Below the pieces are notes generated by a model that was not told where the DNA came from, ran no database searches, and saw nothing but the letters and a program-made list of their open reading frames with translations. A DNA stretch of 14,371 bases from the NCBI GenBank assembly GCA_023245475.1, contig JAHFKF010000032.1, forward strand, positions 1 through 14,371. Reading direction: 5' to 3'. The first letter of the stretch is position 1, and each line of letters opens with the position of its first letter. Of this stretch, positions 1 to 7,484 are shown piece by piece. The translations under genes were made by a program, and so were the position numbers. This DNA is from Candidatus Levyibacteriota bacterium. GTDB lineage: Bacteria; Patescibacteriota; Microgenomatia; Levybacterales; UBA12049.

Positions 1-861
1 ATGGCAAACTTGCAAACGCTTAAAGCTTGGAGCAATCCCGAGGCATGGTATCCACCGGGAGTACAATGGCTCCATAAAACTCCGGTTCTTTTCTCACTGC
101 AAAACATTGCTCTGTTTGGACTAGGACTTCCCCTGTTTTTCTGCATGCTCGTCGGGATTGTACGTATCATAAAGCACTATCATAGAACCTTTTTGTTTCT
201 CTTTGTCTTATGGGCAACAGCATTCTTTATCTACCAATCAGTCCAAAACGTAAAGTCACTGAGGTACTTCATTATGCTGTATCCCTTCTTTGCCATGTTT
301 GCCGGCATTGGGTTTTATACACTGACCAAATCGTTACGAAAAGGCTTCGTTGCTCTTGCACTTGTTATTCTTTGTATTTGGCCACTCATGTTCATATCAA
401 TTTATACCAAGACCAACTCCCGCGTCGCAGCAACTGAATGGATCTATAACAACCTTCCAGCAGACAGTGTCATTCTCACCGAGCAATGGGATGACGCGTT
501 GCCACTACGAATTGATCACCCCAACAAAACCTTTACAATCACCGAAATGACTGTCTTTGATCCTGACACAACTGAAAAATGGATGAAGATTGATTCACTA
601 CTGCAAACAGGCGATTATCTGATTCTTTCCTCTAATCGTGGGTGGGGAAGTATTCCGACTGCACCAGAACGCTATCCACAAATGAGCAAGTTCTACGAAG
701 ACTTGTTTAACAATAAACTCCAATACAAAATGATGAAGACATTTACGTCATATCCTTCGCTTGAATATCTTGGTATCCCATTAACCATTCAGGATGACAT
801 TGCAGAAGAAGCTTTCACTGTCTTTGATCATCCCAAAGTAATTATCTTTCAAAAGCAGTAA
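1..861 (+). CDS. GT-C / family-39-like membrane glycosyltransferase, C-terminal part (5' partial)
   Basis: The frame is open from the first base, and the initial ATG is probably an internal methionine. The opening residues (AWYPPGVQWLHKTPVLFSLQN, followed by GLGLPL) resemble the middle of dolichyl-phosphate-mannose/ArnT-type (PMT, DUF2723-like) membrane proteins, not an N-terminus. Four hydrophobic helices are visible at about residues 34-58, 62-82, 86-108 and 115-135, then a soluble tail of about 150 residues starting NSRVAATEWIYNNLPADSVIL. That tail is typical of the extracytoplasmic C-terminal domain of such enzymes, which transfer sugars from polyprenyl-phosphate donors outside the membrane. 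The catalytic N-terminal loops would lie left of the window. It precedes an FkbM methyltransferase and glycosyltransferases, fitting a surface-glycan locus. The family call is good; the exact substrate is unknown. Confidence 0.7.
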   Translation: MANLQTLKAWSNPEAWYPPGVQWLHKTPVLFSLQNIALFGLGLPLFFCMLVGIVRIIKHYHRTFLFLFVLWATAFFIYQSVQNVKSLRYFIMLYPFFAMFAGIGFYTLTKSLRKGFVALALVILCIWPLMFISIYTKTNSRVAATEWIYNNLPADSVILTEQWDDALPLRIDHPNKTFTITEMTVFDPDTTEKWMKIDSLLQTGDYLILSSNRGWGSIPTAPERYPQMSKFYEDLFNNKLQYKMMKTFTSYPSLEYLGIPLTIQDDIAEEAFTVFDHPKVIIFQKQ

Positions 862-864
862 CGT

Positions 865-893
865 TTGAAATTTCCTGTGTAATTTGTTACCCT
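865..893 (+). promoter_or_regulatory. Promoter of the FkbM methyltransferase gene (extended -10, leaderless)
   Basis: A -35 TTGAAA (865-870), a 17-bp spacer and an extended -10 TGTTACCCT (885-893) end six bases before the ATG at 900. Transcription would start on or beside the start codon, giving a leaderless mRNA. The -10 hexamer TACCCT is only a partial match to consensus. No Shine-Dalgarno is seen upstream of the gene. Confidence 0.5.
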
Positions 894-899
894 TTCTCT

Positions 900-1670
900 A
901 TGAAACAGCTCAACCTTGACACTGTCTACTCCGCCTTGCCACTGCACCTTCGAACTCCTCTAAAACGAATGATGATGCTGATGCTCAAGCGCCGTCTCAA
1001 ACGCTTTTATGCGCAGTTTATCAACAAAGATAGCCTTGTCTTTGATATTGGCACCAACGACGGAGATTATGCCCAAAGTTTCTTGGAACTAGGTGGACAC
1101 GTCATTGGCGTTGAACCCCAGCCAGTTTACCTAGAGAAGCTAACGAAGCGATTTGCTGACAATAAGCAGATTACTATTTTGCCAAACGGTATTGGGGAGA
1201 CAAGAGGCGTCAGAGACTTCTACATTTCCTCATTCAACAGTCCCAACTCAACCTTCTCAACAGATTTTCAAAAGAACAGCCGCTACAACTATCGCACCTG
1301 GGATAAAGTCATTAAAGTTCACATGATTACGTTTCAGGACTTATTAATAAAATATGGCACTCCTGACTTTTGTAAAATAGATGTTGAAGGGTATGAATGG
1401 GAAGTCTTAAGCACTTTACAACAACCACTTCCATGTATTTCATTTGAATTCTTGAGCGAAATGAATGATAAAACGTTTAAGATCATCAGTCACTTAGATA
1501 GATTGGGGAAACCACGATACAATGTCTGCCTTGGCATGCAGTATACCTATGCATTACCAGAATGGGTCACGGGGAAGGAATTAATCAAACTTCTCAAACA
1601 AAAACACGCCTTAAGGTGGAATGGGGACATTTATGTTGTCTTTCCAGAGGCAAAGAAAACTCGCTCATAG
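900..1670 (+). CDS. FkbM-family SAM-dependent methyltransferase
   Basis: This is a 256-residue protein with the class I methyltransferase features of the FkbM (Methyltransf_21) family: motif I VFDIGTNDGDY at 47-57, the acidic SAM-ribose binding VEP at 71-73, and the family signature KIDVEGYEWEVL at 159-170. FkbM-type enzymes O-methylate sugars or other small molecules and are common in O-antigen and exopolysaccharide clusters, so here it probably methylates a surface glycan sugar; this is inference from context. The N-terminal 45 residues are basic and may contact the membrane, but there is no clear transmembrane segment. The ATG at 900 is supported by a promoter ending at 893. Its last 40 bases overlap the 3' end of the convergent glycosyltransferase gene. 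Confidence 0.85.
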   Translation: MKQLNLDTVYSALPLHLRTPLKRMMMLMLKRRLKRFYAQFINKDSLVFDIGTNDGDYAQSFLELGGHVIGVEPQPVYLEKLTKRFADNKQITILPNGIGETRGVRDFYISSFNSPNSTFSTDFQKNSRYNYRTWDKVIKVHMITFQDLLIKYGTPDFCKIDVEGYEWEVLSTLQQPLPCISFEFLSEMNDKTFKIISHLDRLGKPRYNVCLGMQYTYALPEWVTGKELIKLLKQKHALRWNGDIYVVFPEAKKTRS

Positions 1671-2776
1671 CTTCGTAACAACTTCTCAGTATCAAAAACC
1701 GCAGCAACTTTTTTTTGTTCTTTCTGATAATCTGACTTCTTGTTGAGAATAGTAACAATTCCTGCTGAAAGAGCCTTGCTATCCATTGATGAAACAACTA
1801 CACCCATCCCTGTCTCCTGTACCGGGACTCTTACCCCTGGGAGATTGGTTGCAACAACCGGCGTTCCACAAAGCATTGCTTCAACCTGCACCATCCCAAA
1901 TGCTTCTGTATTGTTAATACTTGGCAACACAAACACATCAAGCAATTGATAGAATGCACCTTTTTCTTCCTCTGAGATCTTGCCCAAAGAGATAATATGG
2001 TGTGAGTATTGTTGCAGAAGAGCATCGACCTCGGCAGCATACCTGTCTTCACCAACAGCAACAGACCCTGCAAGAACAATAATAAACTCATCACCCAGTG
2101 ATTGCGTTAAAAGAGGAATCGTTTTTAGCAAATAGGTAATTCCTTTCTCATGAGCAATACGTCCCAGAAAACCAATGGTGTATTTCTTGTGAGGGATACG
2201 TTTTCGTAAGGACTGATTTGCTTTTTCAGAAACGCTTGGAGCAACAATAAGCGGAGCTATCCCATAGACATTTTTTCGATCTTGCAAGAGGGGAGTGTGT
2301 GTAGCAAAATCTGTGGTAAGTGACAACACTTCATCAGCTAGTGATAACGTCAAGTGATGCGACAAACGAAGACAGAATTCAACACATCGAGCAAGAGGGG
2401 ATGCAGGAAGCGTCACCTCACAGACATACCAGACAACAATTTTTTTCCTGAGGAGTTTTGCAAGTAATGCAATCAGTACTCCTTCAAATTGCGGCAAGAC
2501 AATGACAACGACTTCTGTCTTTGTAAGGGCGGCGATTGCGCGAGCAAGAAGGGATGGCATAAAAAAACCTTTGCTTACTTTAAAGAGAAAAGGCACACGA
2601 GTAATGTGTACGTTGTCAATGGTTTCTGTTTGCGGTAACGAGTGCTGCAACTGTGTTGTCAGAACTGATATGGAATAGCTTTTTGCAGCAAGGCTCTGAG
2701 CAACTCGTTGTACAGCAATTGTTAAACCACTCAGATGGGGTGCATAATATGAGAGACTAAAGAGCAATCGTTTCAT
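1631..2776 (-). CDS. GT4-family glycosyltransferase (GT-B fold)
   Basis: The 381-residue protein has the two-domain GT-B layout of GT4 enzymes. The N-terminal Rossmann half opens with LLFSLSYYAPHLSGLTIAVQ, the usual acceptor-side glycine-rich loop. The C-terminal half begins at GFLGRIAHEKG (202-212) and carries the donor-binding E-x7-E motif (EAFGMVQVE, 291-299) followed by CGTPVVATNLPG. Such enzymes add sugars from nucleotide-sugar donors to lipid-linked glycans at the inner face of the membrane. No transmembrane helix is evident. It is transcribed towards the FkbM gene and overlaps its 3' end by 40 bases, and is divergent from the HAD-like gene. The ATG at 2776 is supported by an extended -10 twelve bases upstream. 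The sugar specificity cannot be read from sequence. Confidence 0.85.
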   Translation of the reverse strand: MKRLLFSLSYYAPHLSGLTIAVQRVAQSLAAKSYSISVLTTQLQHSLPQTETIDNVHITRVPFLFKVSKGFFMPSLLARAIAALTKTEVVVIVLPQFEGVLIALLAKLLRKKIVVWYVCEVTLPASPLARCVEFCLRLSHHLTLSLADEVLSLTTDFATHTPLLQDRKNVYGIAPLIVAPSVSEKANQSLRKRIPHKKYTIGFLGRIAHEKGITYLLKTIPLLTQSLGDEFIIVLAGSVAVGEDRYAAEVDALLQQYSHHIISLGKISEEEKGAFYQLLDVFVLPSINNTEAFGMVQVEAMLCGTPVVATNLPGVRVPVQETGMGVVVSSMDSKALSAGIVTILNKKSDYQKEQKKVAAVFDTEKLLRSYERVFFASGKTT

Positions 2777-2788
2777 GAAGTTTGCCTT

Positions 2789-2797
2789 AGTATAACA
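2789..2797 (-). promoter_or_regulatory. Extended -10 promoter of the GT4 gene
   Basis: On the minus strand TGTTATACT (TGn plus TATACT) ends 12 bases before the ATG at 2776. No good -35 is visible, which is compatible with an extended -10. The predicted leader is about five bases, too short for a Shine-Dalgarno. Confidence 0.5.
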
Positions 2798-2816
2798 AAA
2801 TCAACAAAAGAAAATC

Positions 2817-2846
2817 TTGCTACATTCCATGTATGCATAGTACAAT
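2817..2846 (+). promoter_or_regulatory. Promoter of the HAD-like/DUF2298 operon
   Basis: TTGCTA (2817-2822), an 18-bp spacer and TACAAT (2841-2846) form a sigma70-like promoter ending 11 bases before the ATG at 2858. It lies back to back with the GT4 promoter in an 81-bp divergent spacer. Confidence 0.55.
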
Positions 2847-2857
2847 AGAGAAATCCT

Positions 2858-3400
2858 ATGAACATTGGTTTTGATTTTGACAAAATTTTCATCAACACGC
2901 CTCCGTTTATTCCTGATGCTCTGATTGACAAGCTGTACAAGAAAAAAGATAACGGCATCCTCCTGTATCGCATCCCCTCATATCCTGATCAATTACTGCG
3001 GCGGTTAACGCACTTGCCGTGGTTTCGTCCGCCGATTGCTGAAAATATTTCGTTTATCACAAGCCTCCCTAAAGGCAAAAACAAACTCTATATCATTTCC
3101 AGTCGTTATCGTTTTCTCGAAGGAGAAACAAATCGATTAATTAAAAACTATCATTTTGACAAAATATTTGATGGGATTTATTTTAATTTCGCAAATGAAC
3201 AACCCCATGAATTCAAAGACAAAATGATTAAAAAACTTAGCATTGATAAATATATTGATGATGATCTTTCGCTTTTGAAGTATGTTGCTGCAAAGAATCC
3301 CAAAACACATTTTTTCTGGCTCAATGACAGAAATCAAGAACAGTCAGTTACCAAGAATATTATGGAAATAAAAACTCTCAAGGAGGTCTTTTCAAAATGA
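2858..3400 (+). CDS. Small HAD-superfamily-like protein (putative phosphatase/nucleotidase)
   Basis: This 180-residue protein shows the order of HAD motifs: motif I DFDKI with D6 and D8 (nucleophile and general acid), motif II serine in YIISSRYR (S81/S82), a lysine-bearing motif III near FKDKMIKK (about 119-126), and an acidic motif IV YIDDD (132-136). The short cap between motifs I and II and the small size suggest a C1-cap 5'(3')-nucleotidase-like or sugar-phosphatase-like enzyme; the substrate is unknown. Similarity is at motif level only, so a non-catalytic relative is possible. Its TGA stop overlaps the ATG of the DUF2298 gene (ATGA), which implies translational coupling and a linked function, perhaps in glycolipid or sugar-phosphate metabolism. 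Confidence 0.65.
   Translation: MNIGFDFDKIFINTPPFIPDALIDKLYKKKDNGILLYRIPSYPDQLLRRLTHLPWFRPPIAENISFITSLPKGKNKLYIISSRYRFLEGETNRLIKNYHFDKIFDGIYFNFANEQPHEFKDKMIKKLSIDKYIDDDLSLLKYVAAKNPKTHFFWLNDRNQEQSVTKNIMEIKTLKEVFSK
3380..3387 (+). promoter_or_regulatory. Strong Shine-Dalgarno for the DUF2298 gene
   Basis: AAGGAGGT lies nine bases before the ATG at 3397, inside the 3' end of the HAD-like gene. It is the clearest ribosome binding site in the window and supports the 3397 start over the adjacent ATG at 3400. Confidence 0.75.
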
Positions 3401-5586
3401 TGATTCAAGCAGATGTACACAACGTGTTTCAATGGTGGTTTATGTTCTCCGTGTTAGGAATTGGTTTTTTGCCATTGTGTTTACTCCTGTTTAAGAACTT
3501 CTTTGACAAAGGATACATCTTTGCCAGAATTATTGGAGCAGCCGTGGTAACATACGTCTTGTTTGTGTTAGGAGTCTTACACCTCGTACCATTTACTCAG
3601 ATGTCGACCTATGTGATTGCCATTGGTCTTTCGCTTATGCTGTATCTTTGGATACCTGAGGCCAAACAAGTAGTACCAACAGTCAAAAAACTTTGGAAAG
3701 TCTTTTTGTTTGAGGAACTTATGTTTCTTTTTGCATTATTTGCGTGGGCTTACATCAGATCATTTAATCCAGACATTCATGGCCTAGAGAAATACATGGA
3801 TTTTGGCTTTATCAACTCCATTCTCCGTGGTGAATATTTCCCACCCAAAGACATGTGGTTTACACCGCTATTTATTAATTACTACTATTTCGGACACATG
3901 ATTACCGCCGTATTAACCAGACTTTCATCACTTCCTACCTCCATTACCTATAATCTTATGATCGCAACCATCTTTGCCTTTTGTTTTGTCGCAAGTTATT
4001 CACTGGGAGCCAATATGTTTAACCTTATCAAAACCCCGATATCAGCAGTCAAACGAATACTATCAGGGCTACTTACCGCATGTTTAGTAACGCTTAGTGG
4101 CAATCTCCATATCCTGTATGCGTTTTTCAAACCTTATGCCAATGAGAAACCCCTCCCATTATGGGATCTAGCTTTTCAACCAGCTCTTTTCCCAAATGGC
4201 TATTGGTATCCCAATGCGACTCGATTTATCTACAATACCATTCATGAATTCCCTATTTATTCATGGATTGTTTCAGACTTACATGGACATGTTCTTGATA
4301 TCCCCTTTGTCCTTTTGACCATTGCCATTCTTCTTTCACTTTTCTTGCAGGCATCCGAGAAGCAGGATGAAAAGCACCACAAAGCTGAAAAACCAACAAC
4401 CTTCATGCAAAATGTCATCAAAGTGTTTAACATTCCGTATATTGAGATCTGGTATTTACCAATTATTGGTTTTTTGCTTGCTGTTATGTATATGACCAAT
4501 GCTTGGGACGGAGCAATTTATTTACTCCTAACGGGATTTGTTTTGCTTGCTATTTTGTGGGGAAGAGTACCACTGCTGCAACTTATTATTGCACTTGGAA
4601 TAGTGCTTTGTAGTTTTGTCATTACCGCACTTCCATACAATGTGTTCTTCCAGCCATTTGTCTCTGGTATCGGTGTCTTATGTGCACCTGACGCATTAAG
4701 TACGCTGGGAACAGGTGGCAAAGTTGGGCCATTCTTATTTGAAAAAGCTCACTGCCAGCACTCTCCCTGGTGGCAACTACTTACACTGTATGGATTCTTC
4801 TTGTTCTTTATTACCTCATTTCTTATCTTTGTCTCAAAAGCAAAGAAGCTTCTTACTGTGGATAAGTTTGTGCTGCTACTTATTATTCTTGGAATGATCC
4901 TTATTATCATCCCTGAATTTATTTATGTAAAAGACATTTATCCTGCACACTACCGAGCAAACACGATGTTTAAATTGGTATTCCAAGCATTTATTATTCT
5001 GTCTCTTGCCAGTGGTTATATCATTGTTCGTCTTATCCCCAGTATCCAGAGAAGGTGGTTGGCAATCTCCTTCACAATCGTTTCAACAGTTCTTGTTTCA
5101 CTGGTCATGATCTATCCATACATAGCAACGAACTCATACTACGGTAATCTTCAAAGCTATAAAGGGCTCAATGGAATAGCATATCTGAAAGTACTCTATC
5201 CAACAGACTATGATGCAATCGAATGGCTCAATAAGACGATCACAGGCACACCAGTGATTCTTGAATCACAAGGTGACTCATACACTGATAACGGTCGTGT
5301 ATCAGTACACACTGGCCTTCCAACGGTCTTAGGATGGACTGTACACGAATGGTTATGGCGTGGGAGCTATGGCATCCCTGCCCCACGCATCGAAGATGTT
5401 AAGAACATGTATGAAATAACAGATCTCACAACAGCCAAGAGGTTACTTACTAAGTATCATGTTTCGTATGTCTTTATTGGCACACTTGAATATCAAAAAT
5501 ATCCTGCTCTTAATGAAGCAAAGTTTACACAACTAGGAAAGCTCGTCTATCAAAAGGGGAATACAAAGATCTACAAAATCAATTAA
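3397..5586 (+). CDS. DUF2298 (Chlor_Arch_YYY) polytopic membrane protein, probable GT-C-like glycosyltransferase
   Basis: This is a 729-residue protein with more than ten hydrophobic helices. It carries the hallmarks I know for the YYY family: LEKYMDFGF (130-138), NYYYFGH (161-167), SDLHGHVLDIPF after the fourth to sixth helices, MTNAWDGA, and HYRANTMFKLVFQ. The C-terminal soluble portion (about residue 605 onward, from DYDAIEWLNK) resembles the extracytoplasmic tail of GT-C enzymes and is analogous to the tail of the gene at 1-861. The family has no firm biochemical role; as I recall it is grouped with GT-C membrane glycosyltransferases, so export-side sugar transfer is the best guess. It is coupled to the HAD-like gene by an ATGA overlap with a strong ribosome binding site. 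Its 3' end overlaps the convergent LCP gene by four bases. Confidence 0.85.
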   Translation: MMIQADVHNVFQWWFMFSVLGIGFLPLCLLLFKNFFDKGYIFARIIGAAVVTYVLFVLGVLHLVPFTQMSTYVIAIGLSLMLYLWIPEAKQVVPTVKKLWKVFLFEELMFLFALFAWAYIRSFNPDIHGLEKYMDFGFINSILRGEYFPPKDMWFTPLFINYYYFGHMITAVLTRLSSLPTSITYNLMIATIFAFCFVASYSLGANMFNLIKTPISAVKRILSGLLTACLVTLSGNLHILYAFFKPYANEKPLPLWDLAFQPALFPNGYWYPNATRFIYNTIHEFPIYSWIVSDLHGHVLDIPFVLLTIAILLSLFLQASEKQDEKHHKAEKPTTFMQNVIKVFNIPYIEIWYLPIIGFLLAVMYMTNAWDGAIYLLLTGFVLLAILWGRVPLLQLIIALGIVLCSFVITALPYNVFFQPFVSGIGVLCAPDALSTLGTGGKVGPFLFEKAHCQHSPWWQLLTLYGFFLFFITSFLIFVSKAKKLLTVDKFVLLLIILGMILIIIPEFIYVKDIYPAHYRANTMFKLVFQAFIILSLASGYIIVRLIPSIQRRWLAISFTIVSTVLVSLVMIYPYIATNSYYGNLQSYKGLNGIAYLKVLYPTDYDAIEWLNKTITGTPVILESQGDSYTDNGRVSVHTGLPTVLGWTVHEWLWRGSYGIPAPRIEDVKNMYEITDLTTAKRLLTKYHVSYVFIGTLEYQKYPALNEAKFTQLGKLVYQKGNTKIYKIN

Positions 5587-6791
5587 TTACTCTTTATTTT
5601 AGTCCCACTTGGCATTGCTGTTGGTTTTGGAGTAGGTGTGGTGATACCATTTTCTCCAACAAGGCAGTTTGAGCCATTAATCTTGCAACTTACGTATTCC
5701 TGAAGCTCACCGTATTCACCGACACCAATACGAGGTGCAAGAATCCATTGGTTACCATTGGCGGGATCTGGTGGTGGATTGATCAAAATTCCCAACCGAT
5801 CCTCTTCACCATCGCCTTCATCAATCGTAATTGAACTAATCTTCGCGTCTTTCATCTTGTTGGCAAGACGCACAAAGTCATCGTATTCGTCATCCTTGAT
5901 ATCCATCTCAATACTTCCTTGGAGGATGTTAACCAAACTAATGATCTTGGCTGGATTAAGTACCGTTCCTGCTGAGAACAGCTTTTCTTTAAAGGCACTA
6001 ATTACTTTGGCTTGTCTCTGGGAACGCGCAAAGTCAGACCCCTCAGGCCCTACGGCATGACGAGAACGGACATACTTAAGCGCTGTCTTGCCATCCATGG
6101 TTGTCTTACCTTTGGTAAAGTGCAAGTGTTCATATCGGCAGGGGAAGGCATCCAGTTCTGTTGCACTTCCTGAAGCAATTTCTGCCGAAAGACTTGCAAT
6201 TTGATCATCAGTATTGCCACAAGGATTAGCTTCTTGCCCAGCAACTGGATACGCATAATCATCAAAGGTACGTGCAACATCAACGCTTAGTCCTCCCATC
6301 GTATCAACTGCTTTTTCAAAACCCTGGAAGTCAATCTTCAGCACATAATCTATTTGCTGTCCCAAGATATTGCCAATAAGTGCCTTGGCAGTTTTAAGAC
6401 CGGTTCCGGCCGTTTTGTCTTCACCAGCGACATATGCCTGATTCACCTTGGCACTAATTTGCGGCACCCATAAATCCCTTGGCAACGACACCAAACTTAC
6501 TTGCTTTTGCTTAGGATCAATACTGGTAAAGATAATGGTGTCTGCGAGATTTGGGCCATCGTGATTGCCACCACCAACACCAAGGATGAGAAGATTCACC
6601 CTCTTTTCAGGAGTTTCTTTAAGGTTTACTTCTTGAGATAAGGGCACCTGCAAGACAGCAACGAGATACTTACCAACTTTGAAGAGGCCAATGCCAAGAA
6701 GAATTACGACAAAAAGAACGAGGGCAACAACCACTCGCTTGCGAACTGGTGAACGACGTCTTCGAGACCGACTAAGAGAAAGATTATCCAT
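5583..6791 (-). CDS. LytR-CpsA-Psr (LCP) family protein
   Basis: This 402-residue membrane-anchored protein has a basic cytoplasmic N-terminus (SRSRRRRSPVRKR), one transmembrane helix at about 19-40, and an extracytoplasmic LCP domain. Typical LCP residues are present: D84 in NLADT, R105 in SLPRDLW, KVNQAY (115-120), VDTMGG (162-167), and KYVRSRH with D253, R256 and Q260 of SDFARSQRQ. LCP enzymes transfer polyprenyl-linked glycopolymers to peptidoglycan or related acceptors, which fits the neighbouring glycan genes. Between VDTMGG and the YVRSRH motif is an insert with two cysteines (C191 and C218) that could form a disulfide. A second pair (C369, C376) sits before a proline/threonine-rich tail; there is no recognisable LytR C-terminal domain. 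It starts four bases after the tpiA stop without a clear ribosome binding site, so it is probably co-transcribed with tpiA. Confidence 0.9.
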   Translation of the reverse strand: MDNLSLSRSRRRRSPVRKRVVVALVLFVVILLGIGLFKVGKYLVAVLQVPLSQEVNLKETPEKRVNLLILGVGGGNHDGPNLADTIIFTSIDPKQKQVSLVSLPRDLWVPQISAKVNQAYVAGEDKTAGTGLKTAKALIGNILGQQIDYVLKIDFQGFEKAVDTMGGLSVDVARTFDDYAYPVAGQEANPCGNTDDQIASLSAEIASGSATELDAFPCRYEHLHFTKGKTTMDGKTALKYVRSRHAVGPEGSDFARSQRQAKVISAFKEKLFSAGTVLNPAKIISLVNILQGSIEMDIKDDEYDDFVRLANKMKDAKISSITIDEGDGEEDRLGILINPPPDPANGNQWILAPRIGVGEYGELQEYVSCKINGSNCLVGENGITTPTPKPTAMPSGTKIKSN

Positions 6792-6795
6792 ATAT

Positions 6796-7446
6796 TTATG
6801 CGTTAGTAATTAGCTGAGTAAAGGTAGCTGCATCAAGACTGGCTCCTCCAACAAGTACGCCATCGATTGATTCCATACTCGTGAAGTTATGTACATTTTC
6901 AGGAGAAACACTTCCACCATACAAAACACTTGTTACTCCAGAGTGTGCTGCCTTAATAGATGAGGCAACTTCATTGGCATTTTCAGGGGTATCAGGATGG
7001 CCAGTACCAATTGCTTCAACAGGTTCATAGGCAACAATAGTAACTCCTTCTGGTATTGCTGTCTCTTTCCCTTGAACACAAAAAATAGGAGTCAAACCCT
7101 GCGCTAACGCTAATCTTACTTTTTGGGCTACTAGTTCATCCGTTTCTAAAAAATAATTTCGCCTTTCAGAGTGTCCAATAATTACATATTCGCCAAATTC
7201 TTTAATTTGTTTTGCTGAAACTTCTCCTGTGTAAGCACCATCCTCAAAAGGAGAAACGTTTTGGGCTCCAAGCTTAAGCGATAAATGGTTTTCTCCAATA
7301 TACCAATGCATCTGCGCCAACAACGTAAAAGGCGGACAAATAATAACCTCTTTAGCATCCTGACCTACTGATTCATGAAGCCATGACAAAGCTTCTGGTG
7401 ACGTCTTGTGTGATTTCCAATTAGCGACAATAAAAAGCTTTTTCAT
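6796..7446 (-). CDS. tpiA: Triosephosphate isomerase, short form
   Basis: It interconverts glyceraldehyde 3-phosphate and dihydroxyacetone phosphate in glycolysis. Catalytic residues are all present: N9 and K11 in ANWKSHKT, H92 in IIGHSERR, and E141 in VAYEPVEAIGTG. The phosphate-binding YGGSV (176-180) and GVLVGGASL (196-204) follow. At 216 residues it is clearly shorter than typical bacterial enzymes (about 250): some 20 residues are missing between CVQGKETA and VAYEP (the beta5-beta6 connection), and the end is also trimmed. The usual tryptophan after YEPV in loop 6 is glutamate (E144). The sequence is bacterial in type (GHSERR) despite an archaeal-like length. The ATG at 7446 is supported by a promoter eight bases upstream. 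The downstream LCP gene is in the same operon. Confidence 0.93.
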   Translation of the reverse strand: MKKLFIVANWKSHKTSPEALSWLHESVGQDAKEVIICPPFTLLAQMHWYIGENHLSLKLGAQNVSPFEDGAYTGEVSAKQIKEFGEYVIIGHSERRNYFLETDELVAQKVRLALAQGLTPIFCVQGKETAIPEGVTIVAYEPVEAIGTGHPDTPENANEVASSIKAAHSGVTSVLYGGSVSPENVHNFTSMESIDGVLVGGASLDAATFTQLITNA

Positions 7447-7447
7447 A

Positions 7448-7456
7448 TGCTATTAT
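7448..7456 (+). promoter_or_regulatory. Extended -10 promoter of the helicase gene
   Basis: TGCTATTAT (TGn plus TATTAT) ends eight bases before the ATG at 7465, giving a leaderless transcript. It overlaps the upstream in-frame ATG at 7447, arguing against that codon as the start. Its last two bases are shared with the -10 of the divergent tpiA promoter. Confidence 0.5.
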
Positions 7457-7484
7457 TATACTCTATGACAAACGTACTCCTCAA
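7455..7484 (-). promoter_or_regulatory. Promoter of the tpiA-LCP operon
   Basis: On the minus strand TTGAGG (7484-7479), an 18-bp spacer and a perfect TATAAT (7460-7455) end eight bases before the tpiA ATG at 7446. The mRNA would be leaderless or have one or two leader bases. The -35 lies within the first codons of the helicase gene. Confidence 0.6.

Noticed and set aside
1..861. The frame at 1-861 as a complete gene starting at base 1
   Set aside because: The protein begins in mid-domain for its family and the window edge coincides with the ATG; it is treated as 5' partial.
7447..7464. Helicase start at the ATG at 7447
   Set aside because: It overlaps the extended -10 TGCTATTAT; the conserved helicase sequence begins after the ATG at 7465.
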